Positions 14,890-19,182 of a stretch of DNA of 19,182 bases are shown in pieces (within the stretch, counting starts at the first letter, position 1; each line of letters begins with the position of its first letter). The notes beneath the pieces are model-generated. The model ran no database searches and was not told the DNA's origin. It saw only the letters and a list, made by a program, of their open reading frames with translations. Position numbers and translations under genes: made by a program. The stretch is from DASXMR01 sp036495525 (lineage in GTDB: Bacteria; Actinomycetota; Actinomycetes; Streptosporangiales; Streptosporangiaceae): NCBI GenBank assembly GCA_036495525.1, contig DASXMR010000113.1, positions 1 to 19,182 of the forward strand, in the 5' to 3' direction.

Positions 14890-15387
14890 GTTGAAGACGC
14901 CGAGCTCCTCGCGGTACAGCTCAAGGCCGATCCCGTTCGGGTCGCGGAAGTACATGCTGTCGTCGACGCCGCGATCCGGGCCGAGATAATCGATTCCCGC
15001 TTGCTCCAGCTTCTTCTTGGCCGCCTCGAACTGCTCGGCGGACACCGAGATCGCCAGGTGCTGCACCCCGCCGATCGTCTCGCTGAACGGCGGGTGGTCG
15101 TGGCCGGGGAAGTCGAAGAACCCGAGCAGGTTGCGGTTGCCGATGTCGAAGAAGAAGTGGCTCGAGCCGGCGTAATCGCGGTTCTCTACCAGCTCGACCA
15201 GCGGGAAGCCGAGGAACTCCTGGTAGAAGCGGATGGTGTCCTCCACGTCGCGGCAGATCAGCGCCAGGTGGTGGACGCCCTGGACGGTGGTGGGCGGCCG
15301 GTTCGCTGGCGGCCGCAGGTACTGTTCGCGCAGCTGCGCGCGGCGTGCCCGGACCCGCTCCAGTTCCTGGCCTTCTGGCTGTGGCAT
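14869..15387 (-). CDS. VOC (glyoxalase/dioxygenase superfamily) protein
   Basis: A 172-residue vicinal-oxygen-chelate fold protein with two paired beta-alpha-beta-beta-beta modules. Metal ligands are likely His40 (VHHLALICRD), His110 (GVQHLAISVS) and Glu156 (GIGLELYRE); DPNG (149-152) before the last strand is typical. A charged helix (about 5-25) precedes the fold. Members include glyoxalases, extradiol dioxygenases and thiol-conjugating resistance enzymes, and the sequence does not decide among them. ATG 15387 is preceded by GGAGG with 5-nt spacing. The frame is open upstream to 15474, but that part is low-complexity with no site. It converges on the DUF3052 gene. Confidence 0.86.
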   Translation of the reverse strand: MPQPEGQELERVRARRAQLREQYLRPPANRPPTTVQGVHHLALICRDVEDTIRFYQEFLGFPLVELVENRDYAGSSHFFFDIGNRNLLGFFDFPGHDHPPFSETIGGVQHLAISVSAEQFEAAKKKLEQAGIDYLGPDRGVDDSMYFRDPNGIGLELYREELGVFNGERLLD

Positions 15388-15479
15388 GACCGCCTCCGAT
15401 GCTGTTGCTCCGCGACCGCGGGCCGCGCCGCCACCGCTGCGCCGCCCGCTTTCCAGTGTCCCGCAGCGGGTCAAGGACC

Positions 15480-15528
15480 GATGAAGCCGGGGCGCAGATC
15501 AGCTGATGAGGCCGGGCGCAGATCAGCT
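15480..15528. repeat. Two-copy tandem repeat of 24-25 bp
   Basis: Two adjacent near-identical units, 15480-15504 and 15505-15528, differ by one substitution and one G. Each holds GCGCAGATCAGCT. Their junction forms the 10-bp palindrome ATCAGCTGAT (15498-15507). They lie about 95 bases before the VOC start on its upstream side, inside a 224-base gap with no gene, and could be regulatory or a slippage product. Confidence 0.6.
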
Positions 15529-15611
15529 GCAGCGGCGGGCGGCGATGACGCCTGGCGAGCAAGGTCCGCGAGCTCGCCCGCCGAGCACACTCGGGCGGCA
15601 CTCAGCGGCTT

Positions 15612-16136
15612 TCAGCTGCCGTCAGCGACCGCCCGGTCCAGCTCGTGCTGCCGGCTCCGCCAGCCACGCAGGCCGTGGCCGAGCGTCGCCAGGTCCGGCG
15701 GCGGCACGGCGACGACCGGGCAGCGCACGTGCGCCGCGCAATAGCGGGCGACCCGGCAGGCCAGCAGGCGCCGCAGCTGACCCCGCCGGCCGGCGCCGAC
15801 CACGAGCACGTCACCGTCGCTGTCGGCGACGTGCACCAGCGCGGCCGCGGTCTCGCCGCGCACGACTCTCGGCTCGCAGCGAACGTCGCCTGGCAGCCCG
15901 CCGAACGCGAGCCCGAGCGCGTCCAGCAGCCGGCTCGCGGCCGCATCTCGCCACAGCGTGCGCAGGTAGCCGGACGGCTGACGGCGGTCGGCGAGCTCAC
16001 CGCCGGGCGGCATCCAGGCGTGCACCGGCACCAGCGTTGCCTCATGCGCCCTGGCCAGGTCCGCTGCGTATCGCAGCGCCTGAAGATTGCCCGGCGAACC
16101 GCTCACGCCCGCGATGACCCGGCGTACCCCGGCCAC
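15612..16136 (-). CDS. Universal stress protein (UspA) family, ATP loop degenerate
   Basis: A 174-residue protein with the single UspA fold: first strand RRVIAGVSGSPGNLQALRYAADLA (split at 5-28), central VVRGETAAALVHVADSDGDVLVVGAG, and last strand RCPVVAVPP. In ATP-binding members the loop is G-2x-G-9x-G-S/T. Here it reads GAGR followed by nine residues and CR, so both the second Gly and the Gly-Ser are lost, and ATP binding is doubtful. The C-terminal about 25 residues are a charged extension beyond the usual end. GTG 16136 has GGAGGAGG 7 nt upstream. It is transcribed toward the VOC gene but 224 bases away. Confidence 0.83.
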   Translation of the reverse strand: MAGVRRVIAGVSGSPGNLQALRYAADLARAHEATLVPVHAWMPPGGELADRRQPSGYLRTLWRDAAASRLLDALGLAFGGLPGDVRCEPRVVRGETAAALVHVADSDGDVLVVGAGRRGQLRRLLACRVARYCAAHVRCPVVAVPPPDLATLGHGLRGWRSRQHELDRAVADGS

Positions 16137-16343
16137 TGGCCGACCTCCTCCGTGACGTCTCCTGCCAGTCTGCCTCGTATCTGGACGTAGGTCACCGCTG
16201 GCTTACGCGGTCCATGCGGCCGCACGCCGAATCCGTGCGCGTTCCTGGCAGCGCGCTGGATCCGGTCGGGCCCCTGGCCACTCTGCGCGACGTTGCCTGG
16301 CGGTCGAGCTCGCCGCTGCGTCCGCAACAGCAAGAGCAGCTAA
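16137..16343. other. Gap upstream of the divergent USP and MFS genes
   Basis: These ~207 bases lie between the USP start (minus) and the MFS promoter (plus). They should hold the USP promoter, but I see no clear -35/-10 pair. Several short frames cross it without family resemblance or ribosome-binding sites. Confidence 0.4.
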
Positions 16344-16373
16344 TTGACAGTTACAGTCAAAAACTTCTAACAT
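16344..16373 (+). promoter_or_regulatory. Promoter of the MFS-TetR operon with palindrome over -35
   Basis: A consensus -35 TTGACA (16344-16349) and a -10-like TAACAT (16368-16373) are spaced by 18 bases in a strikingly AT-rich stretch (16340-16410). The 17-base segment TTGACAGTTACAGTCAA (16344-16360) reads nearly the same on the other strand: perfect 5-bp arms TTGAC/GTCAA and 14 of 17 positions symmetric. It overlaps the -35, so it fits a TetR operator for the regulator encoded at 18262. Confidence 0.6.
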
Positions 16374-16418
16374 CTACTTAGCTGTTACTCTTTTATTCGT
16401 GATGCTATCGAAAGCTGG

Positions 16419-16427
16419 TGACTGTCA
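16419..16427. promoter_or_regulatory. Second operator-like half palindrome at the MFS start
   Basis: TGACTGTCA is a 9-bp perfect inverted repeat (centre T) overlapping the start codons. Its ACTGTCA arm is the reverse complement of TGACAGT in the -35 palindrome. It could be a second, weaker binding site, or coincidence. Confidence 0.3.
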
Positions 16428-18265
16428 TGGCGAAGCTGTCGGCGGCCGGCCTGATCACGGACGGGGCACAGGACCGGCGGCGGTGGTGGGCGCTGGCGGC
16501 GCTCGCGCTCAGCGTCCTGGTCGTGGCGCTCGACCTGTTCGTCCTCACCCTGGCACTGCCAACGCTGTCGTCTGACCTGCACGCCTCCTCCGCCGACCTG
16601 CAGTGGTTCGTCGCCGCTTACAGCCTCGTGCTGGCCGCCGCGTTGCTGCCAGCCGGCCTGCTCGGGGACCGTATCGGCCGCAAGCGGATGCTGACCGGCG
16701 CGCTAGTGCTGTTCGGCGCCGCGTCCCTGGGCTGCGCTTACGCGGCCGGCGCCGGCGAGCTCATCGCCGCTCGGGCGGTGCTCGGTCTCGCTGCGGCGGT
16801 GATCCTGCCGCTGTCGCTGGCCGTGCTGCCGGTCATGTTCAGTCCCAGCGAGCGGCCAAGGGCCATCGCGCTGGTGGGTGGCGCGACGTTCCTCGGCTAC
16901 CCGATCGGCCCGATCCTGGGCGGCTGGCTGCTCGATCACTTCTGGTGGGGCTCGGTGTTCCTCATCAACGTGCCAGTAGTGATCATCGCCGTCATAGCGG
17001 TGAGCTGGCTGATGCCGGAATCCCGCGGCCAGCGGCAGCCCGTGGACGTGACCGGCGTGCTGATCTCCAGCACCGGCCTGGCCGCGCTCACCTACGGCCT
17101 GATCAAGGCCGGGCAGAACGGCTGGTCTGACCCCGGCGCGGTCGCCACGATGGTGGCCGGTGCCGTCGTCCTGGCCGGCTTCGCTGGCTGGGAGCGGCTG
17201 ATCAGCCGCCGTGGCACGGGGCAGCCGCTCGTCGAGGCGACCTTGTTCCGCTCGGCCGGATTTACCTGGGGCACCCTGCTGTCCACCATGGTGCAGTTCG
17301 CGCTGTTCGGCATCGTGTTCGCGATGCCGCAGTACTTCCTCAGCGTCCGCGGTGTCGACTCGCTCGGCGCCGGAGTCCGGCTGCTGCCGATGATCGGCGG
17401 GCTGGTCGTCGGCCTGATGGCCGGCCAGCGGCTGCAGAGCCCGCGCCGCGGCTCCGAGGGCGGGCCAGCCATGCCGCTGGTGAACGCGAAGATCCTGGTG
17501 GCCGGCGGGTTCGCCATCATGGCCGTCTCGCTGGCCGTCGGCGCGCGCACGACCGTCGGCAGCGGTACCGCGTTCACCGCCGGGTGGATCGCAGCCACCG
17601 GCCTCGGCCTCGGATTCGCCATGCCCGCCGCGCTGAACGCGGCGCTGGGCGCGCTCTCACCCGAGCGCAGCGGCTCGGGTTCGGCGCTGATGACCGCTCT
17701 GCGGCAGGTCGGCGGCACCATCGGGATCGCCGTGCTCGGCACGGTGCTGGCCTCCGCCTATCAGAACCATCTGCACCTGGCGGGCGTCCCAGCCGCGCTG
17801 TCTAACGCCGCGCGCAGCAGCGTGGCAGCCGGCGTGGGCGTAGCCGGCAGCCTGCACTCCGGCACGGCGCTGCACGCGGTGCGCAGTGCCTATGTGGACG
17901 GCCTGGACATCATGCTGTGGGCGTGCGGCGGCGTCGCTCTGGCCGCCGCTCTGCTAGGCGCGCTGTTCCTGCCCAGGCGGCCGGCCGCGGCCCCGGCAGT
18001 TGCTCCCGACCCGGCGGCGACCGGCGACCAGCCGGCATCGGCCGTTGAGCACGCCCGCGACGTGCAGGCACCAGCCATTGGCCACGCCAGCGACCACAAG
18101 ACACTGGCCGCAGAGCACGCCAGCGACCCGCCGGCACCGTCAGCAGGCCGCGCCATAGCCGGCCAGCACCCGTCAGCCGGCGGCGCGGCCGGCGGACAGA
18201 CGGCGACATCCAGCGCGCTGCCCGATGCGGCTCCTGCCGCGGGCGGGCCAGCGAGGGCAGAATGA
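16427..18265 (+). CDS. DHA2-type MFS drug efflux transporter with repeat-bearing tail
   Basis: Proton-driven multidrug exporter of the 14-helix DHA2 (EmrB/QacA) group, 612 residues from ATG 16427. The first helix carries ALDLFVLTLALPTL, and motif A is GLLGDRIGRKRML (about 78-90). Motif C-like GATFLGYPIGPILGGWLL and GVALAAALLGALF as the last helix (about residue 510) follow. Beyond it lies a cytoplasmic tail of about 95 residues rich in Ala, Pro, His and Asp, made partly of five imperfect 11-residue repeats. GTG 16418 is an alternative start; ATG is preferred because GGTGA (16417-16421) sits 5 nt before it. The downstream TetR gene overlaps the stop (ATGA). The substrate is unknown. Confidence 0.91.
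   Translation: MAKLSAAGLITDGAQDRRRWWALAALALSVLVVALDLFVLTLALPTLSSDLHASSADLQWFVAAYSLVLAAALLPAGLLGDRIGRKRMLTGALVLFGAASLGCAYAAGAGELIAARAVLGLAAAVILPLSLAVLPVMFSPSERPRAIALVGGATFLGYPIGPILGGWLLDHFWWGSVFLINVPVVIIAVIAVSWLMPESRGQRQPVDVTGVLISSTGLAALTYGLIKAGQNGWSDPGAVATMVAGAVVLAGFAGWERLISRRGTGQPLVEATLFRSAGFTWGTLLSTMVQFALFGIVFAMPQYFLSVRGVDSLGAGVRLLPMIGGLVVGLMAGQRLQSPRRGSEGGPAMPLVNAKILVAGGFAIMAVSLAVGARTTVGSGTAFTAGWIAATGLGLGFAMPAALNAALGALSPERSGSGSALMTALRQVGGTIGIAVLGTVLASAYQNHLHLAGVPAALSNAARSSVAAGVGVAGSLHSGTALHAVRSAYVDGLDIMLWACGGVALAAALLGALFLPRRPAAAPAVAPDPAATGDQPASAVEHARDVQAPAIGHASDHKTLAAEHASDPPAPSAGRAIAGQHPSAGGAAGGQTATSSALPDAAPAAGGPARAE
18041..18205 (+). repeat. Five 33-bp imperfect tandem repeats inside the MFS gene
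   Basis: Units begin at 18041, 18074, 18107, 18140 and 18173, each exactly 33 bp, so the frame is kept. The translated unit is about 11 residues with pattern x-A-x-H-A-x-D-x-x-x-P (for example AAEHASDPPAP). Units 1 to 3 are most alike and units 4 and 5 have diverged. They form the C-terminal tail beyond the last membrane helix. Confidence 0.65.
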
Positions 18266-18888
18266 CGGCCATGAGCGATTCGCCAGCGCCTGCCAGCACG
18301 GTTCGGCCGACCGGGCTGCGCGAGCGTAAGAAGGCCAGGACCAGGGCAGCCATCAGGGAGCACGCCCTGCGCCTGTTCCGTGAGCGGGGCTATGAGGCGA
18401 CCACGGTCGACCAGATCGCTGCTGCCGCCGAGGTCTCGCCGAGCACCTTCTTCCGTTACTTCCCGACCAAGGAGGACGTCGTCCTGCAGGACGACTTCGA
18501 CCTGGTGGCGCTCGCCGCGCTGGACGCGGTGCCGCCGGAGGTGGCGCCGATAGCCGCGTTCCGCGCGGCCGCTGCCGAGGCGTTCGCCACGCTCCCGTCT
18601 GAGGAACTGGATCAGATCCGGCAGACCGCGGCGCTGACCCTCACCGTGCCGGAGGTCAGGGCCAGGGCGATCGACGAGTTCGCCCGCACGATCGAGGTGA
18701 TGGCGACCGCGCTCGCCAGGCGGGCGGGCAAGCCGCCGGACGATTTCGCGGCGCGCAACCTGGCTGGCGCCATGATCGGTGTGATCATGGCGGCGACGAT
18801 GCCGTGGGCCGAGATGACCGGCGGCGACGATCTCGTCGAGCGCATCGACGCTGGCCTGGCTCACCTGGAAGCCGGCCTGCCCCTGTAG
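18262..18888 (+). CDS. TetR/AcrR family transcriptional regulator
   Basis: A 208-residue one-component repressor. The N-terminal DNA-binding domain (about 20-75) has RTRAAIREHALRLFRERGYE, ATTVDQIAAAAEVSPSTFF and RYFPTKEDVV, the classic TetR helix-turn-helix block. The C-terminal helical part (about 85-208) is the ligand-binding and dimer domain and is not conserved enough to predict a ligand. ATG 18262 overlaps the MFS stop (ATGA) with GAGGG at 18253-18257; ATG 18271 is an alternative. The regulator is co-transcribed after the pump, so it probably represses the 16344 promoter and thereby itself, and is released by a pump substrate. Confidence 0.92.
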   Translation: MTAMSDSPAPASTVRPTGLRERKKARTRAAIREHALRLFRERGYEATTVDQIAAAAEVSPSTFFRYFPTKEDVVLQDDFDLVALAALDAVPPEVAPIAAFRAAAAEAFATLPSEELDQIRQTAALTLTVPEVRARAIDEFARTIEVMATALARRAGKPPDDFAARNLAGAMIGVIMAATMPWAEMTGGDDLVERIDAGLAHLEAGLPL

Positions 18889-18891
18889 CCC

Positions 18892-18904
18892 GCTAGCAGC
18901 TAGC
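18892..18904. repeat. GCTAGC-A-GCTAGC inverted repeat
   Basis: Two copies of the palindrome GCTAGC flank an A, 4 bases after the TetR stop codon. The 13 bases are symmetric apart from the centre. It could form a small hairpin at the operon end or serve as a binding site. Confidence 0.35.
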
Positions 18905-18942
18905 GCTCACCCGCCCGCCGGCCTGCCGCCACTTGACCTGTA

Positions 18943-18962
18943 CCGCGGCAGAACCGCCGCGG
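18943..18962 (+). terminator. GC hairpin downstream of TetR gene
   Basis: CCGCGGC (18943-18949) pairs perfectly with GCCGCGG (18956-18962) across the 6-nt loop AGAACC, 54 bases after the TetR stop. No T-run follows. It is a plausible terminator of the MFS-TetR operon. A 12-bp palindrome, GGACGCGCGTCC, follows at 18969-18980. Confidence 0.45.
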
Positions 18963-19008
18963 CCGCCAGGACGCGCGTCCTCTCCGGCGCGGCATGCGGA
19001 AGCTCTGA

Positions 19009-19168
19009 CCCGGCGCGCGCAGTGGGAGCCCAGGGTTCTGCCCGGCGCGCGCAGTGGGAGCCCGAGGTTCTACCCGGCGCGCGCAGTAGGAGCCCGAGGT
19101 TCTACCCGGCGCGCGCAGTAGGAGCCCGAGGTTCTACCCGGCGCGCGCAGTAGGAGCCCGAGGTTCTA
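19009..19168. repeat. 32-bp tandem repeat (minisatellite), five full units
   Basis: Head-to-tail units begin at 19009, 19041, 19073, 19105 and 19137, each 32 bp. Every unit opens with CCCGGCGCGCGCAGT and ends in GGTTCTA or GGTTCTG. Units 3 to 5 are identical. Unit 2 differs from them by one base (GTGGG for GTAGG), and unit 1 carries several further changes. After 19168 another unit starts (CCCGGCGCGC) but departs at once into CTGG, so the array ends about 4 bases before the window edge. There are no unique spacers. A period of 32 shifts the reading frame each unit, which argues against coding. Confidence 0.9.
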
Positions 19169-19182
19169 CCCGGCGCGCCTGG

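Noticed and set aside
19009..19168. Regular 32-bp repeats resembling a CRISPR array
   Set aside because: The units are directly adjacent with no unique spacers, and no cas-like gene is in the window.

Overview
The window is very GC-rich DNA with dense GC-biased codons, many GTG starts and ATGA/GTGA stop-start overlaps. Together with a mycothiol-dependent (MDMPI/DinB-fold) enzyme, a DUF3052 protein and the gene pairs deoD-pmmB and cdd-deoA-add, this points to an actinomycete chromosome. I cannot name the genus from sequence alone.

Layout. (1) 7-500: a small HicA/HicB-type toxin-antitoxin pair, convergent with the next operon. (2) 511-4320, minus strand: a nucleoside-catabolism operon transcribed cdd > deoA > add > deoC. 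(3) 4321-4619: divergent control region with candidate operator and leader hairpins. (4) 4620-10052, plus strand: a complete BMP-type nucleoside ABC importer (lipoprotein, double ATPase, two permeases), with a perfect 16-bp hairpin between the lipoprotein and ATPase genes. (5) 10120-13445, plus: purine nucleoside phosphorylase, a phosphohexomutase-family enzyme (probably acting as phosphopentomutase) and a stand-alone XdhC-like protein. (6) 13446-13797: an unusually AT-rich gap with one doubtful small ORF. (7) 13798-14855, plus: a mycothiol-dependent enzyme coupled to a DUF3052 protein. (8) 14869-16136, minus: a VOC/glyoxalase-fold protein and a UspA-family protein. (9) 16344-18888, plus: a DHA2-type MFS efflux pump and its overlapping TetR regulator, preceded by an AT-rich promoter with a palindrome over the -35 box. 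(10) 18889-19182: hairpin, palindromes and a 32-bp tandem repeat reaching almost to the window edge.

How it fits together. Nucleosides enter through the BMP importer. Cytidine and adenosine are deaminated (Cdd, Add). Pyrimidine and purine nucleosides are split by phosphate (DeoA, PNP). The mutase would turn (deoxy)ribose-1-phosphate into the 5-phosphate, and DeoC would cleave deoxyribose-5-phosphate to acetaldehyde and glyceraldehyde-3-phosphate. An XdhC-like protein at the end of the purine arm hints that hypoxanthine or xanthine is oxidised by a molybdoenzyme encoded elsewhere. Most of this is a known actinobacterial module that is unusually complete here. The less explained parts are the HicB-like protein with a hydrophobic tail, the XdhC-like protein without a glycine-rich loop, the AT-rich island at 13.5 kb, the repeat-bearing MFS tail, and the terminal minisatellite.
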